Origin: Stieleria bergensis
Lineage (GTDB): Bacteria > Planctomycetota > Planctomycetia > Pirellulales > Pirellulaceae
DNA: 64,000 bases
Direction of reading: 5' to 3'
Assembly (NCBI GenBank): GCA_007745635.1
Contig: CP036272.1
Span: forward strand, 5,354,816 to 5,418,815
Positions 29,878 to 37,303 of the stretch are shown one piece after another (the stretch's first letter is position 1; each line of letters opens with the position of its first letter). The position numbers were made by a program, and so were the translations under genes. The notes under the pieces are model-generated. The model had not been told where the DNA came from. It ran no database searches and saw only the letters and a list, made by a program, of their open reading frames with translations.

Positions 29878-31212
29878 TCAGTCTTGCTTTGAAACCGACA
29901 CCATCTCGGCCGCTGCGTTCAACCCATTGACCATCTTCGAGATTTGATAGCCAGCGTTGCCGCACTTGCGATAGTATTCCAATTCCGCGTGGCGAATATT
30001 AATCGCTCGCGCATAGTCCTTGGCGATCACCGGCAACGAAGACCCATCAAGACGCGGTGCAAAACAGGTTGGACCACAGTGGCCCAGCGCTTGGGTACGC
30101 CGATTGTTGTTCAGCAACCAGTATCGCTTCAATACCGCATCGCGATGATTGAACAATAAGTTGAGTGAGTTCATGTTCTTGGTTGCCAATTGATGATAGC
30201 CACCAGTGGCCAACCAATTCGACTGAACCGCAGGGGCTACCAGGGCCACATCAATCTCGCGACCAAGCAGTGGCTCATAGTGCAGCTTACGTCCAGCCAA
30301 GCTTCCACCGGCCAACGCATGGAGAGCACCGGTAATCACGCGGGCACCAAAACTGTAACCCACCATCGCCATGGGCACCTTTGTGGAATGCTTCTGCATC
30401 AAGGTCGCCAAGTAGAAACCTTGTGCATCGCAACGCCGCCCTTTTTCGCGGAAGTCGCGGATGACCAGTCCCTCTTTGGCGCTTGGCCAACTGACGATCA
30501 CCCAGTTGACCGGAAAATCAGCGTGATAGCGGCGAATGTAATTTCTGACAGCCGTCGCACGCCCCAACAGATCTTTCTGCGCCATGCGGTTACCATGCAC
30601 GTAAAACACAATCGGTTGATTGGGCATCAGCGACGCAAAGTAATCTTCTTCTGCAAGTTTCTGGCAGCGGTACCCGTTGACTTGGTAATAGCGGAACTCG
30701 GCCTCTTCCTCGGGAACATGACACGCATAGTAAGGCAAGTGACGCGTTGAGATCATGAACACTCGATCTTCATTGCCACAGCGGCCAACCAGTTCGTTTG
30801 ACCGAACGGGCGTGGGCACTAATTCACCGGTGAGTTGAACCGGATCCGCCGGCAAAGCGGGCCGAGGCTCTGGCAGATTCTTGAGCTCAAGCTGATCGAG
30901 TCCAGGATCAGCGGATCGTTTAGCGTCTTGAGCTTTTGGAGTGACGCTGGAAAAGGGCTCCGGACTGGCAGCAATTGTGAGAGCTGCCGACTGTTGCAGC
31001 ACAGCCGTCTTGCGAAGCAATTTTGATTGAGCGCCCGCGGAACCACACCAGAGGAAACACGCGACGAGCAGGACAGAGCAAGCTTGCCAAACAGCAAGCA
31101 CGCCAATGCCAAGTTGGTAACGAAAAAGTCGAATCAATGTTCTATTGTCAATGAAATGCGAATGTAGTCGGAATCCAAAGTGCCCCCTCTGTTCGCGTCC
31201 GTGAACAGACAT
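29878..31212 (-). CDS. Secreted alpha/beta hydrolase, DUF900-like
   Basis: A 444-residue protein with a long N-terminal region and a hydrophobic segment (LLVACFLWCGSAGAQS), so probably exported. After a low-complexity spacer comes an alpha/beta hydrolase core: PIVFYVHGNRM, WVIVSWPSAKEG, the nucleophile elbow MVGYSFGARVITGALH and a possible Asp/His pair near LFNHRDAV. The pattern resembles DUF900 proteins, whose substrates are unknown. It has an ATG start and is followed 15 nt on by the aminotransferase gene, so the two may be co-transcribed. Confidence 0.72.
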   Translation of the reverse strand: MSVHGREQRGHFGFRLHSHFIDNRTLIRLFRYQLGIGVLAVWQACSVLLVACFLWCGSAGAQSKLLRKTAVLQQSAALTIAASPEPFSSVTPKAQDAKRSADPGLDQLELKNLPEPRPALPADPVQLTGELVPTPVRSNELVGRCGNEDRVFMISTRHLPYYACHVPEEEAEFRYYQVNGYRCQKLAEEDYFASLMPNQPIVFYVHGNRMAQKDLLGRATAVRNYIRRYHADFPVNWVIVSWPSAKEGLVIRDFREKGRRCDAQGFYLATLMQKHSTKVPMAMVGYSFGARVITGALHALAGGSLAGRKLHYEPLLGREIDVALVAPAVQSNWLATGGYHQLATKNMNSLNLLFNHRDAVLKRYWLLNNNRRTQALGHCGPTCFAPRLDGSSLPVIAKDYARAINIRHAELEYYRKCGNAGYQISKMVNGLNAAAEMVSVSKQD

Positions 31213-31378
31213 CGACTGCTAACACTTGATTGAGCTAGCCCCAGAACGCCAGGTCTTTCGCATCACCCAAACACCGCCGTGGTCCAGCTTTGTTGCTTTC
31301 CGTCTGTCGCAACAGCATGCTTCCCACATCGCTTGGGTATGGCGTTCTTATCAATCAAATATGACCAATTGTTGACGC

Positions 31379-31417
31379 AACGCAACAAAATGTTTCAAAA
31401 AAAAGACATGTTGCGTT
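31379..31417. repeat. 9-bp inverted repeat upstream of a lipoprotein gene
   Basis: AACGCAACA (31379-31387) and TGTTGCGTT (31409-31417) are perfect complements around an A-rich 21-nt loop. It lies about 90 nt before the small lipoprotein gene and could be an operator or RNA hairpin. Confidence 0.45.
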
Positions 31418-31504
31418 TGCACATCATTGGTTACGTCTTAGGTTTGTACGGATCTGCGATAAAGATCCACGATTCGGCTCCTTATGCAATTCGTGACAAG
31501 ATCG

Positions 31505-31849
31505 ATGAATATTCGCCTACTAGCGGTTCTTACGGCCGCAACGTTGCTAACAGTCAGCTCTGGCTGTGCACCTTTTCGCAACTTCTTCTTTGGTCGCGGT
31601 GCCCGCTGTGGTTCCTGCAATCACCCCACTGCAATTGCCGCGCCATGCAACCAACCCATGGCCCAGGCCTACACCACAACGCAAAGCTGTGGCTGTAATC
31701 CAGCCGGTGGTGGCATGCCCAGCGCAAGTGACAATTTCGGCCCCGCGATGACACCGCATGCGGCCAACCGATATGGCTGGGACAAAGATGGTGCAACGAT
31801 CATCCATTCCGAAGAACTGCCTCCTGGCGCTGTCGCGCCGAGTCAGTGA
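31505..31849 (+). CDS. Small Cys-rich lipoprotein
   Basis: A 114-residue protein with a lipoprotein signal (MNIRLLAVLTAATLLTVSSGC, lipobox SSGC). The mature part has FRNFFFGRGARCGSCNHP, several more Cys (CNQP, SCGCNPAG) and no enzyme motif. Short Cys-rich lipoproteins of this kind occur in planctomycetes, where they may belong to the Cys-rich envelope; that is inference. ATG 31505 is chosen from the lipobox distance. It stands alone. Confidence 0.65.
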   Translation: MNIRLLAVLTAATLLTVSSGCAPFRNFFFGRGARCGSCNHPTAIAAPCNQPMAQAYTTTQSCGCNPAGGGMPSASDNFGPAMTPHAANRYGWDKDGATIIHSEELPPGAVAPSQ

Positions 31850-32276
31850 CCCTGACCCTCGGTGATCTCCAACAGACAGTGATCCCAATCAGACAGTGAT
31901 CACTGCCAGCGAGGGTGACATGACGGCCGGGTGATCCGCCGCAGGTGCTTCTGCACAGCTAACGTGCAGTGCCCCCTGCAGACAGGCGTCACCGGTCGCA
32001 GGCCCGATCACATCATCGAAACAGATTGTCATTTCAATGACGCGAAACGCCATTCGCAAGCAGGCTATTTCGGGGGGAATTGCCTGTGGCGTTTCGCGTC
32101 ATTTCTATTTCATCCTGGAAACCCGCCAGATTTGATGCCTGGGGCAGGCCAAGTCTTGTGACTATGCTGGGCACAGACCAGCGACTTTGATCTGTGCCAT
32201 TGGGTTGGTCCTGGGCGTCCCAGAAACTGCGTTCTGTGGCAAATTTCCGTTTCCCTCCAGACTGCTCGGGAGCATC
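31850..32276. other. Intergenic region with a long hairpin
   Basis: About 430 bp holding a duplicated CAGACAGTGATC motif (31872-31902) and the long imperfect hairpin at 32036-32103. No gene was recognised. Confidence 0.45.
32036..32103. repeat. Long hairpin with 17-bp perfect outer stem
   Basis: AATGACGCGAAACGCCA (32036-32052) pairs exactly with 32087-32103. Inside it CAGGC (32061-32065) pairs with GCCTG (32082-32086), leaving an 8-nt left bulge and a 16-nt loop. It is 174 nt upstream of the transglutaminase-like gene. No T-run follows, so it is not a simple terminator. Confidence 0.75.
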
Positions 32277-33290
32277 ATGCGTCAACACAACCTCATGCTT
32301 AATCGACGGAACTGGATGAGCGCCGCTGGCAGCCTTTGCGCGGCCTCAGCCCTGCTGCCTGCTACGGTTAGCAGTGCCGGTGACAAACCTGTTCAAGGCG
32401 ACAACGGTGACGGCAGCCCAGAGAGCCCCCAATACATCGAACAACCGCTTTCGCATTGGCGCATCGGATTGATTCTGACCACGCCCGTGGCCTGCACCAA
32501 CGGCCTGGCAACCTTTCCCGTGCCCTCCAATTGGCCTGAGCAAAAGATCACCATTCGCAACCAGGAAGTGGATCCGGAAGTGACTCGCTGGCAAGTGCGT
32601 GACCTTGGTGGCGGCACACAGCAAGTTGTGCTCCAAATGCCACGCATCAACGCCGGAGCCAAGGTCAGTGCGTTGTTTGAATTCGACATTGAACGCGATC
32701 GAATTCAACCACCGGAAGACACCTCCGCACTGATCATCCCCAAATCAATCTCGCGAGAACTCAGGCTTTACATGGGCGTCAGCCCAGAGATCGATACCAC
32801 CAGCCGCATCATTCGCAACGTGGCTGTGGAACTGGAAAAGGAACCGGTCGATAACGCCTGGCAACGCGTGGAACAGGTCTACGACTATGTGCGTGACAAA
32901 GTGCAGTACGTTGAGGGTGACATCAAGAAAGCCTCCAAGGCGTTGCTGGATGGATTCGGTGATTGCGAAGAGATGACCAGCTTGTTCGTTGCCATCTGCA
33001 GAAACTTAGGCATCCCCGCCCGCGTCGTCTGGATCCCCGACCACTCCTACCCAGAGTTCTATCTGGAAACACCAGACAAGAAAGGTTATTGGTACCCTTG
33101 CCAAGTTGCCGGCACACGTCAATTTGGCCGCATGGATGAAGCCCGACCAGTGCTCCAGAAAGGCGACCGGTTCCGCGTGCCAGAAAAGAAACGTGAAACC
33201 GTTCGATATGTCGCCGAATACTTCCGCTGCGATCGCCGCGGCAATGGTGCGCCGCGGCCGAACTTTGTTCGCGAAGCCTTTGAGCTGTGA
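32277..33290 (+). CDS. Tat-exported transglutaminase-like protein
   Basis: A 337-residue protein with a twin-arginine leader (NRRNWMSAAGSL). The C-terminal half is a transglutaminase-like (papain-fold) domain. VEQVYDYVRDKVQYVEGD leads to the Cys in GFGDCEEMTSLFVAICRNLGIPARVVW and the His in PDHSYPEFYLE; GYWYPCQ follows. The N-terminal half is a beta-rich domain. Bacterial members usually act as proteases or amidases rather than cross-linkers; the substrate is unknown. ATG 32277 has GGGAG 6 nt upstream, a good ribosome site. It is monocistronic. Confidence 0.82.
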   Translation: MRQHNLMLNRRNWMSAAGSLCAASALLPATVSSAGDKPVQGDNGDGSPESPQYIEQPLSHWRIGLILTTPVACTNGLATFPVPSNWPEQKITIRNQEVDPEVTRWQVRDLGGGTQQVVLQMPRINAGAKVSALFEFDIERDRIQPPEDTSALIIPKSISRELRLYMGVSPEIDTTSRIIRNVAVELEKEPVDNAWQRVEQVYDYVRDKVQYVEGDIKKASKALLDGFGDCEEMTSLFVAICRNLGIPARVVWIPDHSYPEFYLETPDKKGYWYPCQVAGTRQFGRMDEARPVLQKGDRFRVPEKKRETVRYVAEYFRCDRRGNGAPRPNFVREAFEL

Positions 33291-33347
33291 TCCAACGCGC
33301 TTGCCCGTCAGATCCACGTCGCAAATGCCCTGGCCACTGGCAGCGAC

Positions 33348-35597
33348 TTACTTGTCGCTGGCCGTTGGCTGCGGCCCGTCCACTTGTGCTGCTGGCGGCT
33401 GCGAATCAGTCGGCAGCGATGGCTGGGGCTGTTCTTTCCGACCGAATTCGAACTCGCTGACGGAATCCCCTTGCACCGTTCGATGCTGTAGCTTTAGCAC
33501 CGGCTGCCCTGTTCCCTTGGGGTAACGCAATTCGCCTGACAGAAAGCCACCCTTGACTCGCAAAAAGCGATGCACGGGCCGTTGGTCACCGGGTTTCCAG
33601 CCGAGTTGATGCTTTTCGCTTCCAGGGCCACAACCAAACTCCCACAGATCGAGTTGGGCATTATGAGAGGCATACTGCCAGTGGCGATCACCACACAAGA
33701 CAATCACGTTCTCCAGTGTGCCAAGGAACTCGCGGATCTCTTGGCCTTCGACCGCAAAGATTTCGTTGGCATGGTTATCGCGTTTATTCGCGCGATCGGG
33801 ACCAACGATCGGCGTTGGGCTGAAGACCAACTTGAATTTGGCCTTTGACTGCTGCAGCGTTTCGAAGAGCCACTGCTTTTGTTCCGCACCCAAGATTGAT
33901 TTCTCGGGTCCGTCGGGCATGTCGTTGGGGCTGCGATAATCGCGACCTTCCAAAATCCAAATCTGCAGATCCTTGCCCCAGTGAACGGTCTGATAACGAG
34001 GCGCACGTGAGGGAAACTGCTCTTCGTTGAACAACTTCACACCTTCCTCGAAACTGACACTGCCGTAGGTCTGCCCCACCCAACAGTCATTCTTTAACGT
34101 GTCGTGATCGTCCTTGATAAAGTACGACGTGGTCTTGCTATAGAAGTCACGATTGTTAGGCAAGGCAAAGATCCGCTGCCACTTGAATCGCATCAGGTCC
34201 TTTGTGACTGCCCAGGGATCAGGTTTGTCATAGTATTCAATGTCGCCGGCATGAACGACAAAATTAGGTCGCAGCTTGGACATCGCCGGATAGATCTGAT
34301 GGCCTTTCATGCCATCATCACGACGGATGAAGTCATGGCAGGTGGTCACGCAGAAGGCCACGTCACGTTCGGCTGACGGCGCGGGAGCCGTTTCAAAGCC
34401 ACCACGCAGGATCGCGCTCGGCCGGTCCGCGTCAAGCGACTGCACTTCAGCGACCAAGGCATACTGGACGCCCGGTCGCAAGCCTTGCAATTTCCACTGT
34501 GCGGTAAAATCCTGCTCGGCGTTTGTTTCAACCCAGTCGGTGGACTTCGCTTGGTTTCGTGACTTCGCGGGAAAATACGTCAGACGAACACGACCGGCGG
34601 CACCGGGGCAGGCACCGATCATTTGCTCTAGATCAGCGCCCTCTGGAAGCTGACGACTCAAGAGCTTTTCAGGATCGGACTGTTTAGACAGCGCGGCTGC
34701 TTCACGACTGGAAAGCGAAACGAACTCTTTTCCGGCGGTCAACATGCCCGCAGTCTTCGTTGTACGCGTCCAGACAACGATTGACGACTGGTCCGCCCAA
34801 CTATTTCGCATCCCGTTTCCAAGAAATGGGCCAGAGGATAAACCGTCAGCCAGTGCCGCATCGTCCGCAGGGCCCACACCAACAAACCGAAAACCTCGAT
34901 AGCTGACTTTGCCACCATGATCGGTCAACATGATTCGGTCGCCACCCTTTGGGGTGCCGAAATGCTTGGCTCCGTAAAACTTGCTCAGGGCGATCGACTT
35001 TTCCCAACCGGGACCAATCGTGGCCGATGTGGTGACAAGTTCACCATTGACAAAGTGCTGCAAGTGGTTGCCACGGGCGATCACTCGAGCTTGATTCCAT
35101 TGCCCCAGAGGATTCAGTTTCTTTTCCACTGCAGGGGGCACCAAATCGTAAATGGATGCCGTGCTTCCCTTGCCTTGACTGTCTGGTGCATCATCAATGA
35201 TTTGATATTCAACGCCCAGGTAACCGTTGTTGAACATCGCTTTACCAAAACGTCCCACGCGATACTTCAAACCGCTGTTGGTCCGTTTTTCGATCTTCCA
35301 TTCCCAGGTCAGGTCAAAGTTCGCTGGCAAGGGTTCTGAGACAATGCTACCGCCTCCACCGCGCGGCTTGAACAAACGCACCTCACCGTCAGCAAATTGC
35401 CAGTTATCCAGCACCGGGCGGCCATCAATACAGCTCCAGAACGTGGGATCAAGAAATCGCTGATCAATCGCCTGCTCCGTTGGCTTGTCAGCTGACTGCT
35501 CTGTTAACTGTTGAGCAGGCGGGGTTTCCTGTGCGGTGGCCACTTGAAGGCTAGCAGACACCAGGCACAGGCACAAAAAAAGTTTCTTGATCGGCAT
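33348..35597 (-). CDS. DUF1080 domain fused to PhoD-like metallophosphatase
   Basis: A 749-residue secreted protein (signal MPIKKLFLCLCLVSASLQVATA). Residues of about 50-250 form a DUF1080 (3-keto-disaccharide hydrolase-type) beta-sandwich: NFDLTWEWKIEKRTNSGLKYR, GYLGVEYQIIDD, GQWNQARVIARGNHLQHFVNG. A linker of fibronectin-like type precedes a PhoD-type calcineurin-like phosphoesterase. Its motifs are HDFIRRDD, FVVHAGDIEYYD, KDDHDTLKND, NVIVLCGDRHWQY and GCGPGSEKH. Pairing a sugar-binding or hydrolase sandwich with a phosphodiesterase suggests a carbohydrate-linked phosphate substrate; this is inference. ATG 35597 is preferred over the TTG at 35630. Confidence 0.85.
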   Translation of the reverse strand: MPIKKLFLCLCLVSASLQVATAQETPPAQQLTEQSADKPTEQAIDQRFLDPTFWSCIDGRPVLDNWQFADGEVRLFKPRGGGGSIVSEPLPANFDLTWEWKIEKRTNSGLKYRVGRFGKAMFNNGYLGVEYQIIDDAPDSQGKGSTASIYDLVPPAVEKKLNPLGQWNQARVIARGNHLQHFVNGELVTTSATIGPGWEKSIALSKFYGAKHFGTPKGGDRIMLTDHGGKVSYRGFRFVGVGPADDAALADGLSSGPFLGNGMRNSWADQSSIVVWTRTTKTAGMLTAGKEFVSLSSREAAALSKQSDPEKLLSRQLPEGADLEQMIGACPGAAGRVRLTYFPAKSRNQAKSTDWVETNAEQDFTAQWKLQGLRPGVQYALVAEVQSLDADRPSAILRGGFETAPAPSAERDVAFCVTTCHDFIRRDDGMKGHQIYPAMSKLRPNFVVHAGDIEYYDKPDPWAVTKDLMRFKWQRIFALPNNRDFYSKTTSYFIKDDHDTLKNDCWVGQTYGSVSFEEGVKLFNEEQFPSRAPRYQTVHWGKDLQIWILEGRDYRSPNDMPDGPEKSILGAEQKQWLFETLQQSKAKFKLVFSPTPIVGPDRANKRDNHANEIFAVEGQEIREFLGTLENVIVLCGDRHWQYASHNAQLDLWEFGCGPGSEKHQLGWKPGDQRPVHRFLRVKGGFLSGELRYPKGTGQPVLKLQHRTVQGDSVSEFEFGRKEQPQPSLPTDSQPPAAQVDGPQPTASDK

Positions 35598-36068
35598 CGT
35601 CAGGTTGAATCGGTGCAGGGGTGAGGGCAATCAGAACAGCGTCGGAAAAACGGGACGAGCAACAAGCGGGACGATCCTAGGGACCATGGTGCTGTGCATT
35701 GCAATCGCACACAGTGACCGAGGCAGCCAAGCATTCGATTCATGCGTTTCGCAACCGCAGCTTGTTGTTGGGACCACAGTATAACTATCCACCGCGTGGG
35801 CTGCACGACAGCCAGCACGATCTTCTTTGCGGCGACTCTTTCGTTGTCACTCACTGCCTGCAAGGCCTGACCGAGGCAGCAAAATCTCTCCGATCGCGTG
35901 TCCGTTTTCCGCGACACCACGTCTACCGATCATTTTGCGATCTACCGTTTAGCGACGTCGGTAGATGAGGAAGTCAACGGGCAACCCAGAAAGTGTGTTT
36001 TCCAAGGCCTGTCATGACGCCCACCCCTCAAGACCACAACACTCAAAAACAAGAGCGCAACCATTGCC
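35598..36068. other. Intergenic region upstream of the chemosensory operon
   Basis: The 470-bp region separates the divergent DUF1080 gene and the STAS gene and must hold the operon promoter. No sigma-28 or sigma-54 type promoter was recognised with confidence. No gene is supported here. Confidence 0.4.
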
Positions 36069-36347
36069 ATGGCCATTGAAACCTCAGCAACGCTCTGTCT
36101 GACTGGCGGCCGCGACTTAGCCAGCATCAATGAGACACAGCAGTTGCTACAGCAAGCGATTGAGGACTCCGATGATGTCGCACTGGACTGCAGTGACTTG
36201 CAGTTCATTGACGCCTCGGTGTTGCAATTGCTGCTTGCCGCTGCACATGCCAAGACCAAGCAAGAAACAACACTCAGCCTAGCGAATCTGTCCGATGAAT
36301 TGATCGCTTGCCTTGGGCAATCTGGCGCCGACCACCTAATTGGCTAA
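36069..36347 (+). CDS. STAS-domain protein
   Basis: A 92-residue single-domain protein. The STAS signature VALDCSDLQFIDASVLQLLLAA includes the Ser (in DAS) that is phosphorylated in anti-sigma factor antagonists such as SpoIIAA. It opens the chemosensory operon, followed by cheY. Similar small STAS proteins occur with chemotaxis genes in other bacteria, where they may take phosphoryl groups or form part of the array output. Its partner kinase is not encoded nearby. Confidence 0.8.
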   Translation: MAIETSATLCLTGGRDLASINETQQLLQQAIEDSDDVALDCSDLQFIDASVLQLLLAAAHAKTKQETTLSLANLSDELIACLGQSGADHLIG

Positions 36348-36466
36348 ACCACACAGACAAAACCACTTCCGTCCCTGATACAAACCAATCCCTCGCAACC
36401 CAATGGTGCCGGAGGCCCGAACGCCCGACTGCAACTCAATTTAACTCTCTTGACGGAGCCCCACGC

Positions 36467-36673
36467 ATGTTAAACGACAATCAATCATCAGCAGCCAATC
36501 GAACTTGGATCATGGAGCCAATCATTCGCTGGGGGCATTGGGTTCAGGAACAAATCAGCTTCATCGAACCACCCGCACTGCACCGCTTCGGGACTCGCAG
36601 AGCAGTGTTCAACGAGCAGGAGTACGGACGTTCAACGGAGAAACCGACCGCCCCCAGGTCCACAGCGGAATAA
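36467..36673 (+). CDS. Possible small protein between STAS and cheY
   Basis: A 68-codon frame begins at ATG 36467 with GGAG 9 nt upstream. The product (MLNDNQSSAANRTWIMEPII...) has no known motif. Part of the 490-bp gap between the STAS and cheY genes is thereby filled, but coding is not established. Confidence 0.25.
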   Translation: MLNDNQSSAANRTWIMEPIIRWGHWVQEQISFIEPPALHRFGTRRAVFNEQEYGRSTEKPTAPRSTAE

Positions 36674-36835
36674 CAAACTCATTTATCAACCCCAGCCACA
36701 CCGTTTCCTCTGGCGAACCGATCACGAATTCCTCCAACCATTCGACCGGCCGCTTGATGGCAGACAGATTTTGATTCACACGTTCATCCAAGCAGTCACA
36801 CCCTTCGTCCTCACGTTTTCATCCAGGTATGCCCA

Positions 36836-37201
36836 ATGTCAAAGTCAGCATTAGTCGTCGACGATTCCACCTCCATGCGTCAAATGGTTTCCTTCACGCT
36901 TGGCCAGGCGGGGTTCGACATTACCGAAGGCAGTAACGGACAAGAGGGCTTAGACAATTCGAAAGGCAAGAAGTTTGATCTTGTTGTCACGGACTTGAAC
37001 ATGCCTGTGATGGACGGTCTGACCCTGATTCGCAATCTCCGTCAAGACCCATCATTTAAGGCAGTCCCAATCCTGATGCTCACGACCGAGTCACAAGCAT
37101 CAAGAAAGCAAGAGGGCAAAACAGCAGGTGCGACCGGCTGGATTGTCAAGCCATTTAACCCCACGCAACTGATCCAAGTGGTCAACAAAGTCGTCCGCTA
37201 G
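36836..37201 (+). CDS. cheY: Chemotaxis response regulator CheY
   Basis: A 121-residue stand-alone receiver domain. The acidic pair is in ALVVDDSTSMRQ, the phosphoacceptor is Asp53 in TDLNMPVMDGL, and the Thr and Lys switch residues are in MLTTESQ and IVKPFNP. It would be phosphorylated by CheA. The output, flagellar or otherwise, is not shown; no flagellar gene is in the window. Confidence 0.93.
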   Translation: MSKSALVVDDSTSMRQMVSFTLGQAGFDITEGSNGQEGLDNSKGKKFDLVVTDLNMPVMDGLTLIRNLRQDPSFKAVPILMLTTESQASRKQEGKTAGATGWIVKPFNPTQLIQVVNKVVR

Positions 37202-37303
37202 TCACCGGCAGCGTAAGCCATACGAACACCATCGAGCCCAACCCCTCTGACCTTGTCCGTCTGGCAACGCCTGATTGATGCAGTAGAACTTTTGGAGTAG
37301 GAA

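Noticed and set aside
32036-32103. Long hairpin as an intrinsic terminator
   Set aside because: No T-run follows on either strand and the loop is large.
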